Assembly: GCA_947259145.1 (NCBI GenBank)
Contig: CAMYLB010000036.1
Coordinates: 1-36,610, forward strand
Length of the DNA stretch: 36,610 nt
From: an uncultured Woeseiaceae bacterium
GTDB taxonomy: Bacteria > Pseudomonadota > Gammaproteobacteria > Steroidobacterales > Woeseiaceae
Direction of reading: 5' to 3'
In this document: in pieces, positions 16,666 through 29,216 of the stretch
Numbering within the stretch: the first letter of the stretch is position 1
Layout: every line of letters starts with the position of its first letter
Translations under genes and position numbers: made by a program
Notes under the pieces: model-generated
Database searches by the model: none
What the model saw: the letters and a program-made list of their open reading frames with translations, nothing else
What the model was told of the DNA's origin: nothing

Positions 16666-18114
16666 CTATCCGAGTATCTCGATACAGAGCGCCATCAGCC
16701 AGCCCGGAACGATGCCAAGCGCCAGGACTGCCAGGGAATTCAGGCTCAGCAAAACGCGCGTATCAGAGCTCGCCTGCAGAACCGCCTGGTCCTCTGCGGG
16801 CTCGAAATACATGTACCAGATGACCTTGAGGTAGTAGAAAGCACCGACGACTGAGGCCAGTACCATCAGGACCGCAAGCCCCGGATAACCCGAGGCCAGC
16901 ACGGCGCTGATGACGTTTAACTTGGCGAAGAATCCGACGAATGGCGGCACGCCGGCCATGCTGAACATCAGGAACATCATCATGAGCGCGACCCAGGGGC
17001 TGCGGGCATTGAGACCGTTAAAGTCGGTCAGGTTCTCCGCCTCGTAACCACGTCGGCTCATTACAATAATCACGCCGAATGCTCCGGCGGCTGCAACAAC
17101 GTAGGTTAACGTGTAGAAGAGCGCGGAAGCGTCGCCCTCCCCCGTCCCACAGAAGATCCCGAGCAGAATAAAGCCAACGTGCCCGATGGTCGAATAGCCC
17201 AGCATGCGTTTGATATTCGTTTGCGCTATCGCGACCAGGTTGCCGACGACGAGCGACAAGACCGCAACGACCATGATCATCGACGACCAGGTCTCGTGTA
17301 AGCCGCCCAGGCCGTCAACCAGAATGCGTAAGGTCAGTGCCAAAGCCGCGAGTTTCGGAGCCGACGCGAGATACAACGTCACCGGAGTACGAGCCCCCTG
17401 GTAAACGTCAGGCAGCCACATGTGGAATGGTACGGCACCGAACTTGAACGCGATGCCAACGATCAGGAACGCGAGGCCGAACCACAATGGCAGGTTGTTC
17501 AGCGACGGGTCCGCCGCAATAGCCGCCGCAATTTCGTGAAACTGCAGCGAGCCTGTTATCCCATAGACCCAGGAGATTCCGTACAGCAAACAGCCGGAAG
17601 CGATTGCACCCAGCACGAAGTACTTCATGGCGGATTCTGCGGCCGTGACATTATTTCGGTCAATAGCGACCAGCGCGTACATGGATAGCGCAAGCGTCTC
17701 TAGACCCAGGTACATGGTCAACAGACTATTCGCGGACATCATGATCATCATGCCAAGTAAACCGAACAGTCCAAGCAAGTAATACTCGCCCTTGTGGAGG
17801 TCATTGGCACGCAAATAGTCGCGCGCATAGTAAAATGACACGCCGACAAACAAGACAGCGGCGAGTTTCAAAATCTGTGACAGCGGATCGCTGACGTAGC
17901 TGCCATAGAACAATACGATGCGGCCATCCGGCACGGTTGCGTAAATGACTCCGGCCGTAACGATGAGCGCGATAATGCTCAGCCAGAAGGTGTAGACACG
18001 ATGCTCACTATCAATGAACAGATCGGCAATCAGGACCACGCAGATCAACACTAGTAGCGTCATCTCCGGAGCAGCTGAAATCAATTCCATATAGTTCATA
18101 AATAGACCTGTCAA
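16666..18114 (-). CDS. nuoN: NADH-quinone oxidoreductase subunit N
   Basis: Proton-pumping subunit family motifs (FKFGAVPFHMWLPDVYQGARTPVTLYLASAPKLAAL); terminal nuo position. Confidence 0.95.
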   Translation of the reverse strand: MTGLFMNYMELISAAPEMTLLVLICVVLIADLFIDSEHRVYTFWLSIIALIVTAGVIYATVPDGRIVLFYGSYVSDPLSQILKLAAVLFVGVSFYYARDYLRANDLHKGEYYLLGLFGLLGMMIMMSANSLLTMYLGLETLALSMYALVAIDRNNVTAAESAMKYFVLGAIASGCLLYGISWVYGITGSLQFHEIAAAIAADPSLNNLPLWFGLAFLIVGIAFKFGAVPFHMWLPDVYQGARTPVTLYLASAPKLAALALTLRILVDGLGGLHETWSSMIMVVAVLSLVVGNLVAIAQTNIKRMLGYSTIGHVGFILLGIFCGTGEGDASALFYTLTYVVAAAGAFGVIIVMSRRGYEAENLTDFNGLNARSPWVALMMMFLMFSMAGVPPFVGFFAKLNVISAVLASGYPGLAVLMVLASVVGAFYYLKVIWYMYFEPAEDQAVLQASSDTRVLLSLNSLAVLALGIVPGWLMALCIEILG

Positions 18115-19598
18115 AGCTTCGTCTGCGCGACCTGTTCAATCAACAATTCAACCGATGTGTTCATCATGTCGACCAACGGTGCTGGCCACAGACCCACGAG
18201 CAGTACGCTGATCGCGAGTACTGCCAGCACAATGAACTCCCTCGCATTCAGATCCTGCAACTTCGCGACGTTGTCGTTGGCAACTTCACCGTAAATCACG
18301 CGTTTCACCATCCAAAGCGTGTAAGCCGCGCCCAGAACCAGGGTGCTGGCGGCCAGGAATGCGAACCAGAAGTTGGCTTTAAAGCTCGCGATGATGACCA
18401 TGAATTCACCGACGAAGCCCGATGTACCCGGTAAACCGGCGTTCGCCATCGAAAACAGCACCATGAATGCCGCGAATACCGGCATCGTGTTCGCGACGCC
18501 GCCGTAATCGGCAATCTGACGGCTGTGAACGCGGTCGTACAGCACACCGACGCAGAGGAACATTGCACCCGAGATCAGCCCGTGCGAAATCATCTGCACC
18601 ATTGCGCCGGTCATGCCGAGGCCCGCGCCGGTCTTCGCCGCGATATGCCACAACAGGAACATGCCGAGCGTGACAAAACCCATGTGTGCGATCGATGAAT
18701 ACGCGATGAGCTTCTTCATGTCTTTCTGCATCAGTGCGACAAAACCGATATAGACCACTGCAATCAACGACAGCAAAATCATCATGCCGGAAAAATAAGC
18801 ACTACCGTCAGGAACGATGGGGAGTGACAGGCGCACGAAACCGTAGCCGCCCATCTTCAGCATGATGGCCGCCAGGATCACAGAGCCGCCAGTCGGGGCC
18901 TCGACGTGAGCGTCCGGCAGCCATGTGTGCACTGGCCACATCGGCACTTTGACCGCGAACGCCAGCAGGAAAGCAATGAAGATCACCTGCTGGACCGACA
19001 AGCTCAGCGGTGCATTCATAAAGCCAAACAGGTCAAAGCTGCCGGTTTGCAGATACAGGTAGATAAACGCAACCAGCATCAGCACTGAGCCCAGGAAGGT
19101 ATAAAGGAAGAACTTCAAGGTTGCATAAACCCGCCGCTCGCCGCCCCAGATGCCGATGATCAGGAACATCGGAATCAGCATGGCCTCCCAGAACACATAG
19201 AACAACAGCCCATCAAGCGCAGAGAAAACGCCGATCATAAGGCCTTCCAGGATCAGGAACGATGCGAAGTACTGGGCAGGACGCGACTTGATCGAATCCC
19301 AGCCCGCTATGATGACCAGCGGTGTTATGAAAGTCGTGAGCAGTATCAGTGGCGCCGACAGGCCATCAACGCCCAGGTAGTAGTAGACGTTTAATGATTC
19401 AACCCACAGCACCCGTTCGACGAACTGCATGCCGGTTGCCGCATTGTCGAAACCGACATAGAGGACGACACTCATCAAAAACGTCAGCACCGTGAAAGCG
19501 AGTGCGGCAATTCGCATGAGAGCCGCCTGGGACGAACGTGCATCACCGCTGTCACCGATTACGAGCAGCGCGACGCCGCCGCCGATCGGCAGCCACAC
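18111..19598 (-). CDS. nuoM: NADH-quinone oxidoreductase subunit M
   Basis: KVPMWPVHTWLPDAHVEAPTGGSVILAAIMLKMGGYGFVRL; follows nuoL. The exact start is uncertain. Confidence 0.94.
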   Translation of the reverse strand: MWLPIGGGVALLVIGDSGDARSSQAALMRIAALAFTVLTFLMSVVLYVGFDNAATGMQFVERVLWVESLNVYYYLGVDGLSAPLILLTTFITPLVIIAGWDSIKSRPAQYFASFLILEGLMIGVFSALDGLLFYVFWEAMLIPMFLIIGIWGGERRVYATLKFFLYTFLGSVLMLVAFIYLYLQTGSFDLFGFMNAPLSLSVQQVIFIAFLLAFAVKVPMWPVHTWLPDAHVEAPTGGSVILAAIMLKMGGYGFVRLSLPIVPDGSAYFSGMMILLSLIAVVYIGFVALMQKDMKKLIAYSSIAHMGFVTLGMFLLWHIAAKTGAGLGMTGAMVQMISHGLISGAMFLCVGVLYDRVHSRQIADYGGVANTMPVFAAFMVLFSMANAGLPGTSGFVGEFMVIIASFKANFWFAFLAASTLVLGAAYTLWMVKRVIYGEVANDNVAKLQDLNAREFIVLAVLAISVLLVGLWPAPLVDMMNTSVELLIEQVAQTKL

Positions 19599-19606
19599 AA
19601 GAACAC

Positions 19607-21498
19607 TCAGAAGGTATGTCGGAGCAACATCGTCAGGCCGATAATCATTGCAAAGGCGTAGGTGTAGAGATAACCAGTCTGAATCTGGCGCATGACGCCG
19701 GCCAGGCGGCCCACGCTCCTCGCCGTACCGTTAACCATCATCCCGTCAATTACCAGCTGATCGCCCTTCTGCCACAGAAACTGGCCAATCGATCGTCCAC
19801 CGGCCGCGAAGCCCTTGATGTACAAATCATCGAAGTAGTACTTGCGATCCAGCAGCTTATAGACGCCAGAAAACTTGTTCTTGATCGTCTCCGGGATGTC
19901 CGGACGTTTGAGATAAAGAAACCAGGCCGTGAAAGCACCGCCTGCAGCCAGCCAGAATACGGGCGTCATTACGGCGTGCGTAACGAGACCGAGGCTGCCG
20001 TGCCAGAGAGTCTCGCCCATGTGCGCCAGCACATCATGCGCCGCATCGACTTTTATGCTCTCGCCAAAGTAGTTACCGAAAAGCACGGGGCCCGCTGTAA
20101 ACCAGCCGATGACAGCCGATGGAATAGCCAGCAGTATCAGCGGTACCGTAACCACGGCCGGTGTTTCATGCAGATGCGACTTCGTTTCCGCGTCCATACG
20201 TTCCTCACCATGAAACACGAGGAAGAACATGCGGAAAGAATAAAGGGCGGTCACGAAAACGCCGAGTAACACGCTAAGGTAGGCGATCCAGTAAACCGCG
20301 CCCTGCCCGTGCCAGTGTGACTCCTTGACTGCTTCGATCAAGAGGTCCTTGGAAAAGAATCCGCTGCTGCCCGGGAAACCTATGAGCGCCAAAGACCCGA
20401 CCAGCGCCGTCCAGTACGTTATCGGCATGTACTTCCGTATGCCGCCCATTTTGCGGATGTCCTGCTCATGATGCATCGCGATGATGACCGAGCCGGCAGC
20501 AAGGAAAAGCAGCGCCTTGAAAAACGCATGCGTCATGAGGTGAAAGATCGCTGCACTGTAAGCCGACGCACCCAGCGCGACCGTCATGTAGCCCAACTGC
20601 GACAGCGTCGAGTACGCAATCACACGTTTTATGTCGTTCTGCACGATACCGAGCAGGCCCATGAAAAACGCCGTGATCGCGCCGATGACGATGACAACAG
20701 CCAGCGCCGTTGTTGAAAGCTCGAACAGCGGCGACATGCGCGCAACCATGAAGATGCCGGCCGTGACCATTGTCGCGGCGTGGATCAGCGCGGAGATCGG
20801 CGTCGGACCCTCCATCGAATCGGGCCACGGCTTCGGCACTTCCGAATACGGTGGCGTAATCGAGCGAGCCCGTGAACATCACGACGCCTGATATGCCGAG
20901 GATAAAGCCGAAGTCGCCAATGCGATTGACCAGGAATGCTTTTAGGTTCGCGAAAATCGCCGATTCCCGTTTGAACCAGAAACCGATCAGCAGGTACGAC
21001 ACCAGGCCAACCGCCTCCCAGCCGAAGAACAGCTGCAGGAAATTATTCGACATCACGAGCATCAGCATCGCGAACGTAAACAAGGCGATGTAGCTGAAGA
21101 ATCTCTGGTAACCGGGATCTTCGTGCATGTAGCCGATCGTGTATATGTGCACCATCAGCGAGACAAACGTAACGACGCACATCATCAGCGCCGTCAATCG
21201 GTCGACGAGGAAGCCGACCTCCATACGCAGACCATCGGTGACGGCCCAGGTATAAACGCTGATATTTTCGGCCGCCGCGCCGCCCCAGAACATGTTGTAC
21301 AGAACCAGCATCGACAGAAGGCAAGAAGCCGCCCCAGAACATGTTGTACAGAACCAGCATCGACAGAAGGCAAGAAACGCCCACGCCGATTATAGTTACC
21401 CAATGCGCGCCGGCGCGACCGATCTTGTAGCCGAAAAGGCCGGCGATGATCGCCGCTGCGAGTGGGGCCAACACGATTGCCAGGTAATAATTGTACAT
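19607..21498 (-). pseudogene. nuoL: NADH-quinone oxidoreductase subunit L, reading frame disrupted twice
   Basis: Three ORF pieces: 21498 MYNYYLAIVLAPLAAAIIAGLFGYKIGRAG...; then MLVLYNMFWGGAAAENISVYTWAV...TGSLDYATVFGSAEAV; then PWPDSMEGPTPISALIHAATMVTAG.... Broken by a 49-nt tandem duplication (21279-21376) and a deletion near 20825. Confidence 0.9.
21279..21376. repeat. Perfect 49-nt tandem duplication inside nuoL
   Basis: gccgccccagaacatgttgtacagaaccagcatcgacagaaggcaagaa repeated twice back to back. Confidence 0.97.
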
Positions 21499-21499
21499 A

Positions 21500-21805
21500 T
21501 CAGCCTTTCAACGTATTGAGTTCCTGCACGGCAATGGATCGCCGATTACGGAACAGTACGACAAGAATCGCGAGGCCGATCGCGGCTTCCGCCGCTGCGA
21601 CTGTGAGGATGAAAAATACAAACACCTGGCCCGTTTCATCGCCCAGGTAGCGCGAAAACGCAATGAAATTGAAATTGACCGCCAGCAACATGAGCTCGAT
21701 GCACATCAGCAGCAGAATGAGGTTGCGGCGATTAACAACAATGCCGGCGAGGCTCAGTACAAACAGCATCGCCGACACGACCAGGTAGTGCTGCAGGCCG
21801 ATCAT
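21500..21805 (-). CDS. nuoK: NADH-quinone oxidoreductase subunit K
   Basis: [53 protein letters not shown]...; the ORF track shows it only as the tail of a longer ORF. Confidence 0.95.
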   Translation of the reverse strand: MIGLQHYLVVSAMLFVLSLAGIVVNRRNLILLLMCIELMLLAVNFNFIAFSRYLGDETGQVFVFFILTVAAAEAAIGLAILVVLFRNRRSIAVQELNTLKG

Positions 21806-22407
21806 GACTTCTTCTCCGCATCCATTTTCACAATGCGAACGCGGTCCTTGGCGCGAACAGCCACCTGAGCCGAAATATCCTGAACCTTGAGGCCTGGCCG
21901 TTTGCGCATCGTTAACGTGATTGCGGCAACAATCGCGAGCAACAATATGACCGCGGCAATCTCGAAGGCATACACGTGTTCCGTATACAGCACGGAACCC
22001 AGTGCCTTGGTGTTGCTGTAGCCCTCCGGCGTCGCAGCAAATCCTGACGAAGTCTGACTGATCTGGCTGCGCAACCAGATGACCTGTATGAGTTCGACCA
22101 CCATGATCAACGCGATACCGATCCCGAGTGGTGCGAATCGTGTGAGACCGCGTTGTGCCGCCTCGACATCGACATCGAGCATCATCACAACGAACAGGAA
22201 CAACACCATAACGGCGCCGACATAGACGAGCACTAGTACGATTGCCAGGAACTCGGCTTCGGCCATGAGCCAAAGCACGGCAGCATTAAAGAATGTCAGT
22301 ACGAGAAACATGACCGCATGTACCGGGTTGCGCGAAAATACGACACCCAACGCGGCCCCGAACATTATCGCGGCGAATACATAGAACAATATGGAATGAA
22401 ACAACAT
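21802..22407 (-). CDS. nuoJ: NADH-quinone oxidoreductase subunit J
   Basis: [52 protein letters not shown]. Confidence 0.95.
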   Translation of the reverse strand: MLFHSILFYVFAAIMFGAALGVVFSRNPVHAVMFLVLTFFNAAVLWLMAEAEFLAIVLVLVYVGAVMVLFLFVVMMLDVDVEAAQRGLTRFAPLGIGIALIMVVELIQVIWLRSQISQTSSGFAATPEGYSNTKALGSVLYTEHVYAFEIAAVILLLAIVAAITLTMRKRPGLKVQDISAQVAVRAKDRVRIVKMDAEKKS

Positions 22408-22415
22408 CGTGTGTC

Positions 22416-22904
22416 TTACCGGTACTTTGCATCCGCCGCTTTATCGGCAGAAATCATTGCGTCGAATTTATCACCCACTGCGAGCAGCTTGTCTTTGGTC
22501 ATGATGTTCTCGCCTGGCGATTCCATGTGATATTCATGTATACGCGTCTCCACGATTGCATCGACGGGACAGGCTTCTTCGCAGAAGCCGCAGTAAATAC
22601 ATTTGAAAAGATCGATGTCATAACGCGTCGTACGGCGCGTGCCATCGTCGCTGACATCCGATTCGATCGTGATAGCCAATGCGGGGCAAACGGCCTCGCA
22701 AAGTTTGCAGGCGATGCAGCGCTCTTCACCGTTCGGGTATCGTCGCAACGCATGCAGCCCGCGAAAACGATGTGATTGCGGCGTCTTCTCTTCGGGATAC
22801 TCAAGCGTGACGCTCTTCCTGAAGAAATTTCGTAGCGTGACCGACAGGCCCAGCAGCAACTCCCAGAGCGCGAATGTTTTTATGTAACTGATCGTTCGAT
22901 TCAT
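22416..22904 (-). CDS. nuoI: NADH-quinone oxidoreductase subunit I (2x[4Fe-4S] ferredoxin-like)
   Basis: [16 protein letters not shown] and [16 protein letters not shown]. Confidence 0.97.
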   Translation of the reverse strand: MNRTISYIKTFALWELLLGLSVTLRNFFRKSVTLEYPEEKTPQSHRFRGLHALRRYPNGEERCIACKLCEAVCPALAITIESDVSDDGTRRTTRYDIDLFKCIYCGFCEEACPVDAIVETRIHEYHMESPGENIMTKDKLLAVGDKFDAMISADKAADAKYR

Positions 22905-22917
22905 TTTTTCGTCCGCT

Positions 22918-23997
22918 CTATGCGTTCAAACCGGCCCAGGGACCAATCTGAAACCAGGCCATAACCCCTTCAACGGCAATCCAGACAATCGTCACAGGAA
23001 TAAAGACTTTCCAGCCGAGTCGCATGATCTGGTCATAGCGATACCGCGGGAATGTCGCACGCAGCCAGAAGAACGTGTACATGAAGAAACACATCTTCAG
23101 AAATAACCAGTGCAGTCCACCCGCTGTAAGCCATGCCAGCCCGGCAATGTCGTTGAGAAAAGTCCAGCCTTCAAACGGTGACGCCCAGCCACCGAGAAAA
23201 AAGATTGCTGTCAGCGTCGATATGAGCACCATGTTGGCGTATTCCGCGAGGAAGAAAACCGCGAATGCAACGCCCGAATATTCGACGTGAAAACCGGCGA
23301 CGATTTCCGATTCGCCTTCAGCCACGTCAAACGGTGCGCGATTGGTCTCGGCGACGCCCGATACCCAGTAAACAACGAACAATGGCAGCAACGGCAGCAG
23401 GAACCAGTGACTGACTCCGCCGGCCTGAGCTTCGACAATGGCGCCGAGGTTAAGGCTGCCGCCCGCCATGAGGACGCCGACCAGTGCAAAACCCATCGCG
23501 ATTTCGTAGGCCACGATTTGCGCGGCTGAACGCATTGCGCCCAACAATGCGTATTTCGAATTCGTCGCCCATCCGGCAAGGATGACGCCGTAGACGCCGA
23601 CGGAAGTCAGTGCAAGGACATACAGCAGTCCTGCATTGATGTCCGCAATGACGTACCAGTCGTTGAGCGGGATGACCGCCCAGGTTGCAAGCGCCGGCGT
23701 CAGCGACAGCAGCGGCGCTATGACAAACAGGAACTTGCTTGACTGTGACGGAACGATGACCTCTTTAATGAGGAGCTTGATAACGTCTGCGAACGGTTGC
23801 AGCAATCCAAATGGGCCCACGCGATTCGGGCCGATCCGCGCCTGCATGCTGCCGATAACCTTGCGCTCGAAATAGGTCGAAAACGCAACGATAAGAATCA
23901 CGCCAATCGTGACGATCAGGATTTTCCAGGTCGTAACCGTCAGGTATTGCACCAACGGCGGCAGTGAATTCCAGGCTTCCGTGAAGAACTCGATCAC
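22918..23997 (-). CDS. nuoH: NADH-quinone oxidoreductase subunit H
   Basis: [52 protein letters not shown]. Confidence 0.97.
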   Translation of the reverse strand: MIEFFTEAWNSLPPLVQYLTVTTWKILIVTIGVILIVAFSTYFERKVIGSMQARIGPNRVGPFGLLQPFADVIKLLIKEVIVPSQSSKFLFVIAPLLSLTPALATWAVIPLNDWYVIADINAGLLYVLALTSVGVYGVILAGWATNSKYALLGAMRSAAQIVAYEIAMGFALVGVLMAGGSLNLGAIVEAQAGGVSHWFLLPLLPLFVVYWVSGVAETNRAPFDVAEGESEIVAGFHVEYSGVAFAVFFLAEYANMVLISTLTAIFFLGGWASPFEGWTFLNDIAGLAWLTAGGLHWLFLKMCFFMYTFFWLRATFPRYRYDQIMRLGWKVFIPVTIVWIAVEGVMAWFQIGPWAGLNA

Positions 23998-26168
23998 TGC
24001 ACGTCGCCTTTGGCGGACGCACGGCGGGCCTCATCCGTGAGCTGCAGCGCCGTCGCCCTGCGCACGACGCTGTCGACTGAATACAGCGGTATATCGATCT
24101 CCTGCGCCAGGGTATCGTCACCGTTCGGTTTGGCAATCTCAGCGGTGCCCTCATAGGCATTGCTGGTCGACACTTCGCCGAGCTGGTCCACAAATTCGTC
24201 GCGAACGTCTTCGCTCGTGACGTAGTCGAAGCCCGGGGCTTCGATGAGGTTGCCGATGACGCGCAACACTTTCCACGTGGGGCGAGCTTCGCCCACCGGT
24301 GTCGCAACGCCAGAGAAGCTCTGCCAGGTACCCTCGATATTGACGTAGGTGCCGGAAGTCTCAGCGAAGGTGCCTGTTGGCAACAGCAGATCGGCACACT
24401 CGAGCAAGCCCGCGGAGACGAATGGCGTCAGCGCCACCACGAATTTCTGCCTGGCGAGCTTGCCGACGGCATCAGTGATCGCATGAATGTCGGCATCCGG
24501 CTCAACATTGACGAGTACGACCGCGTCCATTGTGTCGGACAACATCGACGCTATGTCCCGTCCCTGAGCTTCTCGATTTTCGCCGCCCTGCGTCCGGTTC
24601 GGCAACACACCGGCGAGATGAGCGCCGGCCGAGTTCGGGCCTTCGGACAGGCTGCCAAACGTGGCGCCAGTCAAATCAGCAATGCATGAGGCGAGCGCAC
24701 GCACAGCGGTATACGACAGATGTCGTCCGGCAATGTTGCCGAGCAGCACCAGCGCACTGTCTGCTTTCTTAAGTGAAGCCGCAATTCGCTTTTGTGTCGC
24801 ATTTGCCTTGACGCCATCACAGATGGCGCCGACCAGGTCAGGCAGCGGCTTGCGTCCAGCGGCTGCGACAGCAATGCCCGCCAGCAATTCGACCAGCCCT
24901 GCGCCGGACACGTAATTGGCAACGTCAAAATAGTATTCGTACTCCGCACTGTTCGCGAAGTTCACTTCGGCGCCTGCGAGCGCGGCCTTGCGCAAACGGT
25001 GCGCGATGATCGGCGCTTCGGCGCGAATGTTCGATCCCGCGACGAGGATCGCGTCCTGTGTCTCGATCTCGGCAATCCGGCAGCCCAGCGATGGATAGAT
25101 CGGATCATCGTCCTGATCCGACACATCCCGGCGGGATACCCGATGGTCGATGTTGGCCGTGCCAAGGTGATCGGCAATCTGTGCCAACAGGTGGGCTTCC
25201 TCGACTGTAAGCGCAGGCGTTGCAATCAGCCCCACCTTTTCAGCATCCGCGTTCCCGAGGACTTCGGCCGCTGCCGACAGCGCATCCTCCCAGTCGAGAT
25301 CGCGCCACTCTCCATGCTCTTTAATGCGCGGTCGGATGAGTCGGTCATCGCTATAAATCGCTTCGTAGCTAAACCGGTCGCGATCCGCAAGCCAGGTCTC
25401 ATTAATAGCCTCGTTGACGCGTGGCACCACGCGTTTCACGGTGCCACGCAGTACATGCATATACAGGTTGGAGCCAACGCAATCATGCGGGGATACGGTC
25501 GGCCTTTGCACCATTTCCCAGGCACGCGCGCTGTAGCGATACGGTTTGTTATTCAGCGCGCCAACCGGGCAGAGATCGATGATGTTTGCCGACAATTCGT
25601 GATCGACGCTTTGCTCGACGTAGGTGCTGATTTCCATCATCTCGCCGCGACCCGTCGTGCCGAGCTGCGGTTTGCCTGAAATTTCTTCACCGAAGCGCAC
25701 GCAGCGCGTGCAGTGAATGCAACGTGTCATGTCCGTTGAAACGAGCGGGCCGATATCCTTGTCCTTAACAACGCGTTTTTGATCGTTGTAACGGGAGATA
25801 TCCCGACCGTAGCCCATGGCGAGATCCTGCAACTCGCATTCGCCACCCTGATCACAGATGGGACAGTCCAGTGGATGGTTGATCAGCAGGAATTCCATCG
25901 TCGCCTTTTGTGCTGCAATGGCTTTCGGCGATTTGGTGAAGATCTTCATGCCCTCGCCGACCGGTGTAGCGCAGGCAGGAATCGGCTTTGGCGCTTTTTC
26001 AACTTCGATAAGGCACATGCGGCAGTTCGCCGCGATGCTCAGCTTTTCGTGGTAGCAAAAACGCGGAACGTATGCCCCCATCGCGTCAGTAACCTCGATA
26101 ATCATCTGGCCTTTACGCGCCTCGACGGGCTTGCCATTGACTTCGATGTTTACAATATCGTCACTCAT
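23994..26168 (-). CDS. nuoG: NADH-quinone oxidoreductase subunit G
   Basis: N-terminal 2Fe-2S and CxxCxxC motifs ([35 protein letters not shown]). Confidence 0.96.
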   Translation of the reverse strand: MSDDIVNIEVNGKPVEARKGQMIIEVTDAMGAYVPRFCYHEKLSIAANCRMCLIEVEKAPKPIPACATPVGEGMKIFTKSPKAIAAQKATMEFLLINHPLDCPICDQGGECELQDLAMGYGRDISRYNDQKRVVKDKDIGPLVSTDMTRCIHCTRCVRFGEEISGKPQLGTTGRGEMMEISTYVEQSVDHELSANIIDLCPVGALNNKPYRYSARAWEMVQRPTVSPHDCVGSNLYMHVLRGTVKRVVPRVNEAINETWLADRDRFSYEAIYSDDRLIRPRIKEHGEWRDLDWEDALSAAAEVLGNADAEKVGLIATPALTVEEAHLLAQIADHLGTANIDHRVSRRDVSDQDDDPIYPSLGCRIAEIETQDAILVAGSNIRAEAPIIAHRLRKAALAGAEVNFANSAEYEYYFDVANYVSGAGLVELLAGIAVAAAGRKPLPDLVGAICDGVKANATQKRIAASLKKADSALVLLGNIAGRHLSYTAVRALASCIADLTGATFGSLSEGPNSAGAHLAGVLPNRTQGGENREAQGRDIASMLSDTMDAVVLVNVEPDADIHAITDAVGKLARQKFVVALTPFVSAGLLECADLLLPTGTFAETSGTYVNIEGTWQSFSGVATPVGEARPTWKVLRVIGNLIEAPGFDYVTSEDVRDEFVDQLGEVSTSNAYEGTAEIAKPNGDDTLAQEIDIPLYSVDSVVRRATALQLTDEARRASAKGDVQ

Positions 26169-26173
26169 GGCGC

Positions 26174-27481
26174 TTACGCTGCAACCTGGGTGGCGTTATC
26201 AACAATACTCCGTCCGTTATTTCGAACCATGTACTCAAACTCGTGATGAAAGTGTTTCAGAAAACTCTGTACCGGCCATGCCGCCGCGTCTCCCAGCGCA
26301 CAAATCGTGTGTCCTTCAATCTTGTTGGCCACGTCAACGAGTTTTTGGAGATCGGCTTCTTCGCCTTTGCCGTCAATGATGCGGCTCAGCATGCGATACA
26401 GCCAACCCGTACCCTCGCGACACGGCGTGCATTGTCCACACGACTCGGCCATGTAGAAACGCGAGATACGCCGCAGCACCTTGACCATGCAGGTCGTCTC
26501 GTCCATGACCATGACCGCACCGGTCCCGAAGGACGACCCGGCCTGCTGCAGCGAGTTGTAGTCCATCGTGCAGTCCATGATGATCTCGGCCGGCAATACT
26601 TTGCAGGATGAGCCACCCGGTATCACGGCCTTGAGTTTGCGTCCGCCCAACATGCCACCGCAGATGTCATCCAACAGATCTTTGAACGGGATGCCCATTG
26701 GCAGCTCGTAGTTGCCAGGCTTCTCGACATGCCCGGACACCGAGAACAGCGCCGTACCGCCGGAGCCTTCGGGACCCAGACCTGCAAACCAGGCAGCCCC
26801 GTTGCGAATGATCGACGGCACGCTGGCCAGGCTCTGTGTGTTGTTGATCGTGGTCGGCTTGCCGTACAAACCGAAGCCCGCCGGGAACGGCGGTTTGAAG
26901 CGTGGACGGCCCTGCTTGCCTTCCAGCGACTCGAGCAACGCCGTCTCCTCGCCGCATATATACGCACCCGCTCCGACAAAAGTGTGCAGATCGAAATCGA
27001 TTCCGGAGCCCTGGATGTCGTGACCCAGCAGCCCGGCGTCGTAAGCCTCTTTTACAGCGGCTTCAAAGCGTGGCACGGGCTCATCCATGAACTCACCCCG
27101 GATGTAGTTATAAGCGACTGTCGCTCCCATGGCATAAGCCGCGATCGCCATGCCCTCGACCAGCGCATGCGGGTTGTACCGCAAGACCTCCCGATCATGG
27201 CAGGTACCGGGCTCGCTCTCGTCCGAATTGCACACCAGGTACTTCTGCACCTTGGCGTCGCGCGGCATGAAGCTCCACTTCAGGCCGGTAGGGAATCCGG
27301 CGCCACCGCGGCCGCGCAAACCGGACGCCTTGACCTCATCGATGATTTGCCCGGGATTGAGATCACCGGCGAGTATCTTGCGCCACGACTCGTAACCGCC
27401 GTGCTTTTCATAAGTCGCGAGCGTCCATGATTCGTCGGAGCCGAACGTGTTGAAGCAAACGAGATTCTGTTCGTAGGCCAT
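26174..27481 (-). CDS. nuoF: NADH-quinone oxidoreductase subunit F
   Basis: [33 protein letters not shown]. Confidence 0.97.
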   Translation of the reverse strand: MAYEQNLVCFNTFGSDESWTLATYEKHGGYESWRKILAGDLNPGQIIDEVKASGLRGRGGAGFPTGLKWSFMPRDAKVQKYLVCNSDESEPGTCHDREVLRYNPHALVEGMAIAAYAMGATVAYNYIRGEFMDEPVPRFEAAVKEAYDAGLLGHDIQGSGIDFDLHTFVGAGAYICGEETALLESLEGKQGRPRFKPPFPAGFGLYGKPTTINNTQSLASVPSIIRNGAAWFAGLGPEGSGGTALFSVSGHVEKPGNYELPMGIPFKDLLDDICGGMLGGRKLKAVIPGGSSCKVLPAEIIMDCTMDYNSLQQAGSSFGTGAVMVMDETTCMVKVLRRISRFYMAESCGQCTPCREGTGWLYRMLSRIIDGKGEEADLQKLVDVANKIEGHTICALGDAAAWPVQSFLKHFHHEFEYMVRNNGRSIVDNATQVAA

Positions 27482-27966
27482 TAGTCGAGTCCGTCCAGGA
27501 TTTCGTCCACCTGCTCTTTGGTCAGGTTTTCGTAATACTTATGATTGACCATCATCACTGGCGCTCCGCAACACGCGGCGATGCACTCTTCCTCTTGCTT
27601 GAGAAAGACCCGTCCATCCTCGGTGCTCTGACCGAGCTTTGTGCCGAGCTTCTGCTCTACGTGATCCACAATGTCATCAGCGCCTCGCAACATGCAGGAA
27701 ACATTAGTGCAAATCGCTACTTCGTTACGTCCGACTTCCCTTGTCTGGAACATCGAGTAGAAGGTCGCAACCTCGTAAACCTGGATTGTCGGCAAATCCA
27801 GATACTCAGCAACGGCGTTCATCTGCTCGGCTGTTAGATAGCCGTGATTTTCATGCTGCACGGCATGCAATGCGCTTATAACCGCCGAGCGCTGCCGGCC
27901 TTCCGGAAAACGCGATTTCCAGTGTTCAATTTCGTCTTTGACGTGATCTGTAAGGACATAGCTCAT
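27481..27966 (-). CDS. nuoE: NADH-quinone oxidoreductase subunit E
   Basis: [38 protein letters not shown]; 2Fe-2S Cys pattern. Confidence 0.96.
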   Translation of the reverse strand: MSYVLTDHVKDEIEHWKSRFPEGRQRSAVISALHAVQHENHGYLTAEQMNAVAEYLDLPTIQVYEVATFYSMFQTREVGRNEVAICTNVSCMLRGADDIVDHVEQKLGTKLGQSTEDGRVFLKQEEECIAACCGAPVMMVNHKYYENLTKEQVDEILDGLD

Positions 27967-29216
27967 CGGTCTACTTCCCCGAAAACGATGTCCTGCGTGC
28001 CGATAACAGCAACAACATCGGCCAACATGTGACCTTCCACCATTTCTGACATAGCCGAGAGGTGTGCAAAACCGGCGGCCCGAATCTTTACCCGATACGG
28101 CTTGTTGGCGCCGTCCGAAATCATATAGACACCGAACTCCCCTTTCGGATGCTCAATGGCCGCATAAGCCTCACCTTCGGGTATGCAGTAGCCTTCCGTG
28201 AACAATTTGAAGTGATGAATGAGCGATTCCATATCATCTTTCATCTCAACACGCGTCGGCGGCGTAATTTTGTGATCATCCACGATCACAGGACCGGGAT
28301 TATTTCGCAACCATTCCACGCATTGGCGAATGATGGAATTGGACTGGCGCATTTCCTCGATCCGAACGAGATAGCGATCGTAGCAGTCACCGTTAACGCC
28401 GACAGGAATATCGAAATCGACCTTGTCGTATACCTCATAGGGCTGTTTCTTTCGCAGGTCCCACTCGACACCGGAGCCACGCAGCATCGGCCCGGAAAAT
28501 CCGAGTTGAATCGCACGTTCCGGAGACACGACGGCGATGTTCACCGTGCGCTGCTTCCAGATCCGATTATCAGTCAATAGCGTTTCGTATTCATCAACAC
28601 AGCCGGGGAAGCGATCCGTGAATGACTCGATGAAATCGAGCATCGAACCTTCGCGGTTCGCATTCATTCGGTCTAGTTCTTTTTTGCTGCGAAATTTCGA
28701 TTCCTGGTACTTCGGCATCGTCTCCGGCAGGTCACGAAACACGCCCCCCGGCCGATAGTAAGTGGCGTGCATACGCGTACCGGAAACCGCCTCGTAGCAA
28801 TCCATGAGGTCTTCACGCTCGCGGAAGCAATACAGGAATACGGTCATCGCACCAATATCGAGACCGTGTGCGCCGAGCCACATGAGGTGATTCAGGATTC
28901 GGGTGATCTCGTCGAACATGACGCGAATGTACTGCGCGCGTTCCGGTACCTGTACACCAAGCAGCTTTTCTATCGCCATGACGTACGCGTGCTCGTTGCA
29001 CATCATAGAGACGTAGTCGAGCCGATCCATGTAGCCGATGCTTTGATTGTAAGGCTTGCTTTCTGCGAGCTTCTCGGTGGCGCGATGCAACAGCCCGATG
29101 TGAGGATCGGCCTTTTGTATTACCTCGCCCTCGATCTCGAGGACAAGTCGCAGAACACCGTGCGCCGCCGGGTGCTGCGGCCCAAAATTCATCGTATAGC
29201 TCTGGATCTCAGCCAT
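27963..29216 (-). CDS. nuoD: NADH-quinone oxidoreductase subunit D
   Basis: [32 protein letters not shown]; start set at internal Met 29216 rather than 29333. Confidence 0.96.
   Translation of the reverse strand: MAEIQSYTMNFGPQHPAAHGVLRLVLEIEGEVIQKADPHIGLLHRATEKLAESKPYNQSIGYMDRLDYVSMMCNEHAYVMAIEKLLGVQVPERAQYIRVMFDEITRILNHLMWLGAHGLDIGAMTVFLYCFREREDLMDCYEAVSGTRMHATYYRPGGVFRDLPETMPKYQESKFRSKKELDRMNANREGSMLDFIESFTDRFPGCVDEYETLLTDNRIWKQRTVNIAVVSPERAIQLGFSGPMLRGSGVEWDLRKKQPYEVYDKVDFDIPVGVNGDCYDRYLVRIEEMRQSNSIIRQCVEWLRNNPGPVIVDDHKITPPTRVEMKDDMESLIHHFKLFTEGYCIPEGEAYAAIEHPKGEFGVYMISDGANKPYRVKIRAAGFAHLSAMSEMVEGHMLADVVAVIGTQDIVFGEVDR

Noticed and set aside
18111-19610. Unusual nuoM start (possible upstream CTG overlapping the nuoL stop)
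   Set aside because: The frame continues upstream as LLSVLVWLPIGGG, but the start choice cannot be decided from sequence alone; GTG at 19598 is adequate.
20466-21498. Programmed frameshifting in nuoL
   Set aside because: The breaks coincide with an exact 49-nt duplication and a missing conserved segment, not a slippery site; mutation or assembly error is simpler.
24792-25679. 295-aa plus-strand ORF opposite nuoG (similarly 26729-27430 opposite nuoF, 31689-32711 opposite tpiA/glmM, 19538-20269 opposite nuoM/nuoL)
   Set aside because: Antisense ORFs to strongly conserved genes; compositions are Arg/His-rich as expected for spurious frames.
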